A stretch of DNA of 64,000 nucleotides from Pelecanus crispus (lineage: Eukaryota > Chordata > Aves > Pelecaniformes > Pelecanidae), in contig NC_134675.1 in NCBI RefSeq assembly GCF_030463565.1, forward strand, positions 11,119,862 to 11,183,861. The letters run 5' to 3'. Below, in pieces: positions 12,031 to 21,462 of this stretch (its first letter is position 1; every line of letters starts with the position of its first letter). The notes under the pieces are model-generated. The model was not told the DNA's origin. It did no database searches and saw only the letters and a list, made by a program, of their open reading frames with translations. The position numbers were made by a program, and so were the translations under genes.

Positions 12031-14185
12031 TCATTGGCTATTTTCACCCAAAATCAAATTCCCTTGAGGTACACATTGGGCTTCCCCATCCTTTCGCATC
12101 ACCCACCAAGTGCACCCAGGTCCTTGAGCAAAATCAATCCCACGAATGGGTTTGCCTTTGCCAGAGGGGGAAGTAACCCAGACTGTCTTCCCCAGCATAT
12201 TTTTCATGTGCACTACAGGAACTTTATCTCCTTCTACAGTACGTAGAAGTTTTGATTGGGCAGGGCCAGCTCGATTGGCAGATCCCCTGGTGTTGACTAA
12301 CCAGGTGGCTTTTGCTAAATGCGTATCCCAATGTTTAAATGTCCCACCACCCATTGCTCTCAGGGTAGTCTTTAACAATCCATCGTATCGCTCAATTTTC
12401 CCGGAGGCTGGTGCATGGTAAGGGATGTGATACACCCACTCAATGCCATGCTCTTTGGCCCAGGTGTCTATGAGGTTGTTTCGGAAATGAGTCCCGTTGT
12501 CTGACTCAATTCTTTCTGGGGTGCCATGTCGCCACAGGACTTGCTTTTCAAGGCCCAGGATGGTGTTCCGGGCGGTGGCATGGGGCACGGGATATGTTTC
12601 CAGCCATCCAGTGGTTGCTTCCACCATGGTGAGCACATAGTGCTTGCCTTGGCGGGTCTGTGGGAGCGTGATGTAATCAATCTGCCAGGCCTCCCCATAT
12701 TTATATTTCAGCCATCGTTCACTATACCTGAGGGGCTTGAACTGCATGGCTTGCTTGATTGCAGCGCATGTTTCACACTCATGAATAACCTGTGCAATAC
12801 TGTCCATAGTTAAGTCCACCCCTCGATCACGAGCCCATTTATACGTTGCATCCCTTCCTTGATGGCCTGAGGCGTCATGGGCCCACCGAGCTATAAATAA
12901 TTCACCCTTATGATGCCAGTCCAAATCCACCTGATCCACTTCAATCTTAGCAGCCTGATCTACTTGCTGGTTGTTTTGATGTTCTTCAGTGGCCCGACTC
13001 TTAGGTACATGAGCATCTACATGACGAACTTTTACAACCAGGTTCTCTACCCGGGCAGCAATATCTTGCCACAATGCGGCAGCCCAGATGGGTTTCCCTC
13101 TGCGCTGCCAGTTGCTCTGCTTCCATTACTGCAGCCACCCCCACAGGGCATTTGCCACCATCCATGAGTCAGTATAGAGATAAAGGACTGGCCACTTTTC
13201 TCTTTCAGCAATATCTAAAGCCAGCTGGATGGCTTTCACCTCTGCAAACTGACTCGACTCCCCTTCTCCTTCAGCACTTTCTGCGACTTGTCCTATAGGA
13301 CTCCATACAGCAGCTTTCCACCTCCGATGCTTTCCCACAAGACGACAGGACCCATCAGTGAACAGGGCATAGTGCTTCTCATTTTCTGGCAATTTATTAT
13401 ACAGTGGGGCCTCTTCAGCACGTGTCACCTCCTCCTCTGGTGATATTCTGAAGTTTTTTCCTTCTGGCCAGTCCATGATCACTTCCAAGATTCCTGGGTG
13501 ACTGGGGTTTCCTATTCGAGCCCGTTGTGTGATCAATGAAACCCACTTACTCCATGTAGCATCAGTTGCATGATGTGTAGAGGGGACCCTCCCTTTGAAC
13601 ATCCAGCCCAACACCGGCAGTCGGGGTGCCAGCAGGAGCTGGGCTTCAGGACCAACCACTTCTGAAGCAGCTCGAACCCCTTCATATGCTGCCAGTATCT
13701 CTTTCTCAGTTGGAAGACAGCGGGCTTCGGATCCTCTGTATCCCCGACTCCAAAACCCTAGGGGTCGACCTCAAGTCTCCCCTGCTGCTTTCTGCCAGAG
13801 GCTCCAGGTAGGGCCATTCTCCCCGGCTGCGGTGTAGAGCACATTTTTAATATCCTGCCCTGCCCGGACTGGCCCAAGGGCTACTGCATGAACTATCTCC
13901 CGTTTAATTTGTTCAAAGGCTTGTTGTTGCTCAGGGCCCCATTTGAATTCGTTCTTCTTCTGGGTCACTTGATAGAGAGGGCTTACGATCTGGCTGTAAT
14001 TTGGAATATGCATTATGCAAAACCCCACAACGCCTAAGAAAGCTTGTGTTGCCTTTTTGCTATTTGGTGGGGACATAGCTGTTATTTTGTTGATCACATC
14101 CATTGGGATCTGACGACGTCCATCTTGCCATTTTATTCCTAAAAACTGGATCTCCTGTGCAGGTCCCTTGACCTTACTCTGTTGT
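12031..14185 (-). pseudogene. pol: ERV-A1 pol remnant: RT C-terminus, RNase H, integrase
   Basis: One minus frame, interrupted by TGA at 13,771-13,773 and TAA at 13,126-13,128. From the 5' side: the RT thumb/connection (LGVVGF, then KKNEFKWGPEQQQAFEQIK), RNase H with FTDGS, AEVKA and YTDSW supplying the acidic residues, a VDAH motif, then integrase. The integrase has an HX4H and CX2C zinc module and a full D,D35E triad: QIDYI, SDNGTHF, and E in GKIERYDG with exactly 35 residues between the last two. The C-terminus reaches a natural stop at 12,031. The catalytic RT palm with YIDD is deleted. The TGA corresponds to an arginine codon in ERV-A3 and the TAA to glutamine. Remnant, not able to encode a whole polyprotein. 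Confidence 0.92.
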
Positions 14186-14202
14186 TATCTCAAACCCTTC
14201 GT

Positions 14203-14220
14203 GCCCCACGTTGGGCACCA
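14203..14220 (-). other. Primer-binding site of ERV-A1, tRNA-Lys type
   Basis: Minus strand reads TGGTGCCCAACGTGGGGC, eight bases inside the 5' LTR edge. It is one base off the equivalent site in ERV-A2, which starts TGGCGCCC and matches the class of sites complementary to the 3' end of tRNA-Lys(1,2). Confidence 0.85.
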
Positions 14221-14228
14221 AAAAGGAC

Positions 14229-14799
14229 TGTCATGGTTTAACCCCAGCCAGCAAGTAAGCACCACGCAGCCACTCGCTCACTCCCCCTACCCCGATGGGA
14301 TGGGGGAGAGAATTGGAGGAGTAAGAGTGAGAAACACTCCTGGGTTGAGAGAAGAACAGTTTAATAATTGAAATAAAGTAAAATAGTAATGATAATAGTA
14401 ACAGTATAATAATTATAATAATAATAATGATATACGAAGCAAGCGATGCACAATGCAATTGCTCACCACCCGCCGACCGATACCCAGACAGTTCCCGAGC
14501 AGCGATCGCTGCTCCCTGGCCACCCCCCCCCAGTTTATATACTGAGCATGACGTCATATGGTATGGAATAGCCCTTTGGTCAGTTTGGATCAACTATTCT
14601 GGCTGTGCCCCCTCCCAGTTTCTTGTGCGCCTGGCAGAGCATGGGAAGCTGAAAAAGTCCTTGACTGGCATAAGCAGTACTCAGCAACAACTAAAAACAT
14701 CAGCATGTTATCAACATTCTTCTCCTACTAAATCCAAAATACAGCACTATGCCTGCTGCTAGGAAGAAAATTAACTCTATCCCAGCCGAAACCAGGACA
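14229..14799 (-). repeat. 5' LTR of ERV-A1
   Basis: 571 bp, TGTCCTGG at 14,799 to CATGACA at 14,229 on the minus strand. TGACGTCA at 14,549-14,556 with the TATA box immediately to its left on the plus strand. Ends abut the ATAAT duplication. Confidence 0.92.
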
Positions 14800-14804
14800 A
14801 TAAT

Positions 14805-15585
14805 GTTTTTACAGATACGTTAACAACAAAAAGAGAGCCAAGGAGAATCCTTTGCTGGATGTGGGGCGGAACATTGTCACCGAGGACAAGGAAAAGGCTG
14901 AGGTATTTAACGCCTTCTTTGCCTCAGTCTTTAATAACCAGACCAGTCATCCCCAGGGTACTCAGGCCCCTGAGCTGGAAGACAGGGACGGGGAGCAGAA
15001 TGGAGCCCTCATAGTCCAGGAGGAAGCAGTTAATGACCTGCTACGCCACCTGGATGCTCACAAGTCTATGGGGCCAGATGGGATCCACCCGAGAGTACTG
15101 AGGGAGCTGGCAGAGGAGCTTGCCAAGCCACTTTCCATCATCTATCAGCAGTCCTGGTTAACAGGGGAGGTCCCTGATGACTGGAGGTTTGCCAATGTAA
15201 TGCCCATCTACAAGAAGGGTTGGAAGGAGGGCCTGGGGAACTACAGGCCTGTCAGCCTGACCTCGGTGCCGGGAAAGATTATGGAGCGTTTCATATTGAG
15301 TGAACTCAACAGGCAAGTGCAGGTCAACCAGGGGATCAGGCCCAGCCAGCATGGGTTCATGAAAGGCAGGTCCTGCCTGACCAACCTGATCTCCTTCTAT
15401 GACCTGGTGACCCACCTAGTGGATGAAGGAAAGACTGTACATGTCATCTGTCTGGACTTTAGCAAAGCCTTTGACACAGTCTCCCAGAGCATTCTACTTG
15501 GGAAGCTGGCAGCTCATGGCTTGGACGGGCGTACTCTTCGCTGGGTAAAAAACTGGTTGGGTGGCTGAGCCCAGAGAGTAGTGGT
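14805..15585 (+). pseudogene. CR1 LINE reverse transcriptase, 3' part of split copy
   Basis: Open plus frame 14,852-15,568 (238 codons) with CR1 reverse-transcriptase sequence: KSMGPDGIHPRVLREL, then NYRPVSLTSVPGK, GFMKGRSCLTNL, and the palm motif A in [11 protein letters not shown]. The frame ends in TGA (15,566-15,568), and the element is then cut at 15,585 by ERV-B. The second half of the palm (FADD-type motif) and the 3' end are not found on the far side of ERV-B. Continues from 10,612-10,995 across ERV-A1. Confidence 0.92.
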
Positions 15586-16661
15586 TGTGGAGTAATTGCT
15601 GGAGGTGACTTAGACATCAGTCTTAGATTTATGATTTCAAGAAAGGCACAGCACTGAAGAAGCTTTCCGGGTGGAATGCAGCTAGATGCAAGGAATCTAT
15701 CCCACAGGAAGTTCCCTAAGCCTGCAACCTTGGGTGTCAGCAACATCAGGGGAGCCTGGTGTGCTGACTCTAAGGAGAGTTGTCCAGAGGAAGGAGTGGT
15801 GTGGAGATACCACGGCCCAGCTCTGAGATAAGGAACTCAGAAGAGCACCATGGCACTGATAAGCTGCATAATTGATGCCCTGAGCCAACAAGCTGTCATG
15901 ATTTTGACAAAATGCTCTCCTTTTCGTAAATTTTGCTCATTATAATGTCATTATAATACTAGAACACACTCCCATCTCAAAACCTACCCGCCTCCAAGGT
16001 GAGACCACTCCTCACTGAGCCTGCGCTCTGAATTTTTCTGAGCATGTACCTTTAAAACAAAGCGAGAAAGTTTTACACCAATCGTAACAAAAGTATGTAT
16101 GACTAGAGTCCCTCAAGCTCCACCTGAAAGGTAAAAGTACTATAAATTGGCCTAAGAGAGAGGGGATGTTAGGGAAGATACCATCGTGTACTACTCTGAC
16201 CTCTGGGATCAGTCGACGGGCTGAGCCTCTCTTCCCCCTAATCGGGACGCCTTTGGGTAAGAATCTAACAGTTCGTTATACCAAGTGCACACCCCCCCCC
16301 ATCATCGTGCGAAACTTAGAAACCTCTATAGAGTCACTTTTAGGTCCTTTGATGCATCTGTGTTATCCAAAGCTTTGGTATTTGCATGTGCCTTGAAGTC
16401 AGTGAAATTATCACCAGTAATCCAAAGAACCTGTGTGTCTGTTGCTTTAATAAATTTCTTTGATTTATTGGTCTAGCGTGATAGTGGTCACTGAATGCGA
16501 CCAGAAACTTTAAGTGTGGCTGTGATAGTTCATGCAGCACGACTAGATGAAAGGTGCCTACGTTATTTGTGAATCCGTAATCGTGATAGTTCAGTGCACT
16601 GAACGTGACCGGACTTATAACGATAAATTGGGTACCTTCCAAAGCCTCTCTTGACGCAACA
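15586..16661 (+). repeat. 5' LTR of ERV-B (family B, short subfamily)
   Basis: 1,076 bp from TGTGGAGTAATT to GACGCAACA. The 3' edge is fixed by the same edge in the solo LTR at 45,442-46,765, where a target duplication follows it. TATAAAT at 16,141-16,147 and AATAAA at 16,449-16,454 are a plausible promoter and polyadenylation signal, placing R between them. A C9 run lies near 16,290. Confidence 0.9.
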
Positions 16662-16667
16662 GAAAAT

Positions 16668-16685
16668 TGGCGTATTCGGCAGGAT
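16668..16685 (+). other. Primer-binding site of ERV-B, tRNA-Ser-like
   Basis: TGGCGTATTCGGCAGGAT begins six bases after the LTR. It is complementary to the 3' end of vertebrate tRNA-Ser(AGA/UGA) except for one position as I recall that tRNA (T for G at base 8). The gag ATG (16,690) follows four bases later. Confidence 0.7.
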
Positions 16686-16689
16686 TACC

Positions 16690-18198
16690 ATGGATAAACT
16701 GCTGCAAAGATTTAAATGTGCCCCTTCCCAGGCTGGGAAGGAGTGGGCTCAGAAATTTTGGAAGGATGAAGAGAAAGTGGTAGAACGTATTGAACAGTGT
16801 CAGGCGGCGCAGAAGTTTGGAGTGAAAAGGGGTAAAGGTGTGATTTGTGCAGTGTTAGGAGCTTGTTTGTCTTATTCTCAGCAAGAGGCTAAAGAAACCC
16901 CTGCTCCCAAACTCGTTTCCAATGTAGAATATACAACCTTAAAATCAGAAAATGAGGTGTTGAAGTCATCATTGGTTTTTGAGAGGGAGACAGGAAAAAT
17001 GCTAGGAACCCGAGTTGATAAACTCGTGAAAGAGAATAATCATCTCAAACAATTGCTGGAAAGGGTTAATCGGCTGTTAGATCAACCTTCCGCTACGGTT
17101 AAGCAGATCCGCAGATTGATGCATAGTGCAAGCTCTGAAACTTGGGATGGTGATATTTGGTTTGACAGTGATGATGATGAGGTCGAAGGGACCTCCGACC
17201 CTGAGCCTCAGTTGGTTTCTTTACAACCTTTGGTTAAAAATGAGACCACTGTTGGTGATGATGATGAAACCCACACTACTGTGCGAACAATCCCATGGTC
17301 ACCAACAGAGCTGATGAAAATACAAGAGAAATTCTCAAGGCGGTCAGGAGAATCGGAAGTCGAGTATGTGTGTCGAGTTTCTCTAGAATGAGGAGATCGG
17401 ATTATGTTAAGTGAAGAAGAAGCAGGAGGCTTTTGGGGACCAGGAGTATTTTTAACTACCATGCCGGGGGAGCATAATTACTCCTTAACAGCATGGGCTG
17501 CATACTGGGCTGGTGGCATAGATCCGCAGGAGAGAGGGGAACCCCTGGAGATTAAAGCCACAGGCTATTCTGACCTGGCTGCAGCAGTACAGAAAGCAGC
17601 CTGCATACAAGCAATATATGAAAGAGATGGGTTAAGGAAATCTCCGATGTCAGCCCCCATTGACCCGGCAAGATTAACTCCTCTTATTCGTGGTCTCCCT
17701 GATTGTCTCAAAATGTTTGTAGCAAATACCCAAGATCGTATGCAAGCAGCTTATAGAGATAGTAGTCACGGCCGTAGACTAAATCAACACACCCCCACAC
17801 CTACCTGGAGCGAATTCTTACAAGACATAGATAAATACGGACGCCGAATGGGCTGGATTAGTTCGTCCAGTATGAAGCCCCCAGATCACGCCCGGCGAGT
17901 CTGCCAAGTCCACGCACAGAATCCTAAATTTAATGGGAGGTTCAAACCTAATAAGGAACGGGGTGAGTTGTGGCGCAAAGCCCTAGATTTGGGTATACCT
18001 CGACAAATTTTGCGTGGCGTCTCTACAGAGGACCTCCGTACATTGATCCAATCTCTGGGTAAAAGGAATAACTCAGCCTGGGAGAACTGCCCAACTGGGA
18101 AACCTCCAGCCCATAAAGAAAGTGCCCCCCCTGCACCAAGCTTGATTGATGAGGGGAGATCCCAGCAAAAAAACTTCCATCCCCGGGGAGAGCAGTGA
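16690..18198 (+). pseudogene. gag: ERV-B gag, one in-frame stop
   Basis: Structural polyprotein of the virus core. I chose the ATG at 16,690 (MDKLLQRF), directly after the primer site; the frame is open upstream only to non-ATG codons. It would be 502 codons but has TGA at 17,389-17,391 (codon 234). Residues about 75-140 look like a coiled coil (repeated Leu/Val with Lys and Glu). An acidic linker with DSDDDEVEG and GDDDETH follows, then a capsid-like part beginning RTIPWSPTEL and containing YWAGG and TPLIRGLPD. The C-terminus is basic and proline-rich. No CX2CX4HX4C zinc knuckle is present. The final codons contain the slippery site for pro. Reading-through the single stop gives a frame continuous with the rest. 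Confidence 0.88.
18168..18174 (+). promoter_or_regulatory. -1 ribosomal frameshift site A AAA AAC
   Basis: The heptamer is in the exact phase needed: gag codons are AAA (18,169-18,171) and AAC (18,172-18,174). Slipping back one base enters the frame that carries the protease, which is open from there to the protease DTGAQ motif apart from one TGA. The site lies 22 bases before the gag stop. GC-rich, partly self-complementary sequence (CCCCGGGG at about 18,181-18,187 and CCCGGCGGG near 18,208) follows and could form the usual downstream structure. Confidence 0.8.
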
Positions 18199-18587
18199 GC
18201 CACCCTGCCCGGCGGGTATTAGCAATTCAGTGGCTCTCAAATGAATATGCTGATCCTATTATTGCTATTCCTGTTGGACCCTGAAAAATATTAGTAGATT
18301 TTCTCATTGACACCGGGGCCCAAATGTCAGTAATCACAAATGAAACAGCACGAACCCTGGGCATAAGACCTGGCCGACATAGGGTTAAATTCACCAGAAT
18401 TAATGGTGTGGAACAGGAATGCGCTACTGCAAAGATTTCACTCTGGCTGCCAGAGGAACAAAGATTAACCAGAGCAGAGGTGTTAGTTGGTGCCTCAAAT
18501 ACTAACATTCTAGGATTTGATATATTGTGTGGACGTATGTGGAGACTCCCTGACGGAACTGTGTGGAGTTTTGCAAGAAATGAATAG
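18174..18587 (+). pseudogene. pro: ERV-B protease
   Basis: Frame entered from gag by -1 shift. Aspartic protease active site LIDTGAQ at 18,303-18,323, with a flap-region and the ILGFDIL motif near the C-terminus (about 18,510-18,530), as in retroviral proteases. Interrupted by TGA about 11 codons before the active site (18,282-18,284) and ends at TAG (18,585-18,587), after which the same frame continues into reverse transcriptase. Pro and pol thus share a frame and would be one product if the TAG were sense. Confidence 0.85.
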
Positions 18588-19163
18588 GAATCAGTCATAG
18601 TGAAATTGAGTCTGTTGCAAACATCCATACCCCTACCCCCCTCTAAAATCACTAATGTTCGGCAATATCCGCTGCCAGCAGCAGCACTTATGGGGATTGA
18701 CGGGGTGGTAACGGACTTAGAAAAAAGAGGCATTATTAAAAGGACTCATTTGCCTTACAATTCCCCGGTGTGGCCAGTAAAAAAACCAACCGGGCAATGG
18801 CGTTTTACAGTGGATTACCGACAGTTAAATGCCAATACTGCCCCTTTGACTGCCGCAGTCCCAAACCTAGCAGAAATAGTAACACTGATACAAGGAGCCG
18901 CCCATCCTTGGATGGCTGCCTTAGATGTTAAAGATATGTTATTTATGATTCTTTTCCTTGAACAGGATAAAGCACAGTTTGCTTTCACATGGAAAGGGAT
19001 CCAATACACCTTTAACAGGCTGCCACAAGGATATAAACATTCCCCCACTATTGCTCACAATGCTCTGGCTAAGATCTTAGCAGAGATTCCTATCTCATCT
19101 GATAGTACCGTATATCAGTATATTGATGACATCTTGATGGGGGGAAGAGCCAAGACAGTGTAA
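18588..19163 (+). pseudogene. pol: ERV-B reverse transcriptase, palm and fingers
   Basis: Same frame as the protease. RT motifs in order: SPVWPVKKPTGQWRFTVDYR, the first catalytic Asp in ALDVKDMLF, the RLPQGYKHSPT motif, and YIDDI holding the two other catalytic Asp. The frame is lost right after YIDDILMGG because of a one-base change in the G-run at about 19,138-19,144; the downstream frame overlaps it from 19,142. The change from the usual small residue pattern to MLFMI after the first Asp is compatible with decay. Confidence 0.9.
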
Positions 19164-20326
19164 GAGACGCAATGGAAAGCATTCGGGGAGCACTGCTCGA
19201 CTTAGGACTGGAAATCCCAGACTCAAAGTGCCAGGGACCTGCACAGGAAGTTAAATTCCTGGGAGTCTGGTGGGTTAAAGGAGCCACTTCTGTTCCTCCG
19301 GACACCCTAGAAACAATAGAGCATGGACAAAAGCCATCTAGCGTAAAGGAATTACAACAAGTCCTGGGCGCTTTAAGTTACTGGCGCAAACATATTCCCG
19401 GCTTTGCTATTATTGCACGTCCCCTGTACAATTTGTTAAGAAAAGGAAAATCCTGGGAATGGACCGAACAGCATACAAGTGCATTAGAATTATTAATAAA
19501 AGAACTGAGGATATTCCAGCAACTTGGTCCTATACATCCAACTGACCCTATCCATGTGGAATGGGGGTTCAGTGAACATGGTTCCCATTGTAACCTGTGG
19601 CAAAGGGGGCCAGAGGGACCGGAAAGACCATTGGAATTTAGCTCCCACTCTTTTAATGATACTGAAAGGAGATATTCGGATCTTGAGAAGGGTTTGCTGT
19701 CCCTGGTGCGAGCAGTGAAGCAGACAGAACAAATAAGGAGAAAACAGAATGTGGTCATTCGAGGACCTTTCCGCCTCCTGGATATAGTCCGTAAGGGAAC
19801 AATACCGCCTGCCGGCATTGCCCAGAAGCCCACAGTTCGTAAGTGGTATGCCTATCTAGAGGGCATTAATGAAATTATGCCAATTACTGAGGGTAACATT
19901 AAAGTATCTAAACTGCAAAAAGACATAGATAGTACTCTCTTGTTTCAGGCCCCACCAAACAAACCATCCCCAATTCGGGAAGCACCCCCTTTAAAGGAAG
20001 GTGGTGGTCTTACAGGAGTATGGTTTACTGATGCATCATCCTATAGGGAGAACAATGAGTGGAAATACAAAGCCGTAGCACTAGAAGTAGCAACAGGAGA
20101 AAAACTGATTGAAACTGGTGAAGGTAGTGCACAGGTAGGGGAACTTGGAGCAGTCCTTTTAGCCGCGCAACAGGGTGCTAGCCACATCTACACTGACTCA
20201 TATGCCGTCTTTAAAGGAGCTACTGAATGGATAGGTCACTGGGCAGCAAATGATTGGCAAGTGAACAGGGTTTCAGTCTGGCAAACCGACAGCTGGAAGC
20301 AATTGTTAGAGATAGGAGAGCAGTGA
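19142..20326 (+). pseudogene. pol: ERV-B pol: RT thumb/connection and RNase H
   Basis: Frame +2, open to TGA at 20,324-20,326. It starts with the RT C-terminus (VKFLGVWW, then VKELQQVLGALSYWRKHIPGF, and WEWTEQHTSALELL), followed by a connection and RNase H. RNase H acidic residues are seen in FTDAS, VGELGA and YTDSY; the last one lies beyond the TGA in VKGHD. 384 codons with no other stop. The TGA breaks RNase H from integrase although the frame is the same on both sides. Confidence 0.9.
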
Positions 20327-21307
20327 ATGCTACATGTTGGATGGGTAAAAGGACATGATCAATCAAATTCTATCTCTGCTCAGTTCAATCAACAGGTAGA
20401 CAGCCTTACGCGGCTGCGACAGATTGATGTTGTAAATGATAACCGAGAATGGGAGCGTTTACTCAAATGGCTGCATGTTAAGCGTGGTCACACCGGACGG
20501 GCCGACTTATATCGGGAAGGGATAGCCCGAGGATGGCCCGTATCAGTTAAACTATGTGAACAAGTAGTAACTGCCTGTTCGCAGTGCCATTTACGACTTA
20601 ACAAAGACCATCCGAGTAAAGCGCCGCCCCTGCATATTCGGGACAGGAAAACATTGTGGCACTCTTGGCAGATTGACTATATCGGCCCATTGCGACCTTC
20701 AGGTGGGAAAAGATATGTCCTGGTGGGAGTAGAAATTATATCTGGTCTCACCATGGCTGCTGACTTCCCATCAGCTACTGGGGAAAACACTGTGAAGGGC
20801 CTTAAAGGATGGTTCAGTACACTTCCCCTACCAGAAGAGATTCAAAGTGATAATGGCTCACACTTTACAGCTACGGTGGTACAAGACTGGGCCAAGGAAG
20901 AAGGGATTCGGTGGGTATTTCACACCCCCTACTATCCTCAGGCGAATGGCATTGTGGAACTCACCAATGGATTGGTTAAGCGTTTCGCAAACACTCATAA
21001 GCCTGGGTGGCATTTGCGGTTGTATGATGCCATCTACCAGTTAAATAACCGATGGAGCGGAGATGGTTGCCCCAAAATGAAAGCCTTTTGTGCATCTGCT
21101 AATACAATCACCCCAAGAGTTCATACTAAACCAGAGGGACCTTCTACAGAATTTTACTCTGGACAACCTGTACTAGTGAAAATGCCTCAGATTGGAATGG
21201 TACCAATGGTATTAACTACCCCTAAAAACCCCTATGCATGGGAAGCTAAAGATTGTTCTGGAAAAGTACACCGGATTAGCATCCGGTGGATCTCACCCTC
21301 TTTTTAA
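20327..21307 (+). pseudogene. pol: ERV-B integrase
   Basis: 326-codon frame in phase with the RNase H part; it opens with the RNase H tail (WVKGHDQ). The zinc module is HX3H (HVKRGHTG region) and CX2C (CSQC). The catalytic triad is D in WQIDYIG (codon 117), D in QSDNGSHF (codon 175) and E in GIVELTNG (codon 211), with exactly 35 residues between the last two. C-terminal domain ends WISPSF at a natural stop. The integrase itself is uninterrupted; it is not expressed separately in retroviruses, so the upstream breaks matter. Confidence 0.92.
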
Positions 21308-21462
21308 CCCTGCCGGTTAAATACAACCAAGCACGCTTTGTTTCTTCTTGTGTTCACAGGAATCTCAAAGAAGACTCCGACTGAAGTAGATGCCCTGGCG
21401 ACTGAAGTAGATGCCCTGGCGTACTGCTGAATCATTGTATATTATGATTGTTGATTTTGTCA

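Larger units (their letters stand above)
10996..14799 (-). mobile_element. Endogenous provirus ERV-A1 (family A, internally deleted)
   Basis: A complete insertion with two 571-bp LTRs and a perfect 5-bp target duplication ATAAT (10,991-10,995 and 14,800-14,804) within a CR1. Order on the minus strand: 5' LTR, tRNA-Lys-type primer site, about 20 bases of leader, then directly the C-terminal part of reverse transcriptase, RNase H, integrase, a 460-base noncoding tail, a polypurine tract and the 3' LTR. Gag, protease and most of the polymerase are missing. No env follows the integrase. Integrase type and 5-bp duplication suggest an ERV-L-like element, while the primer site is of tRNA-Lys type, so class is uncertain. 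Confidence 0.93.

Noticed and set aside
16651-16689. Extension of ERV-B gag upstream to 16,651
   Set aside because: It would need a TTG start and would translate the LTR end and primer site. ATG at 16,690 is the better start.
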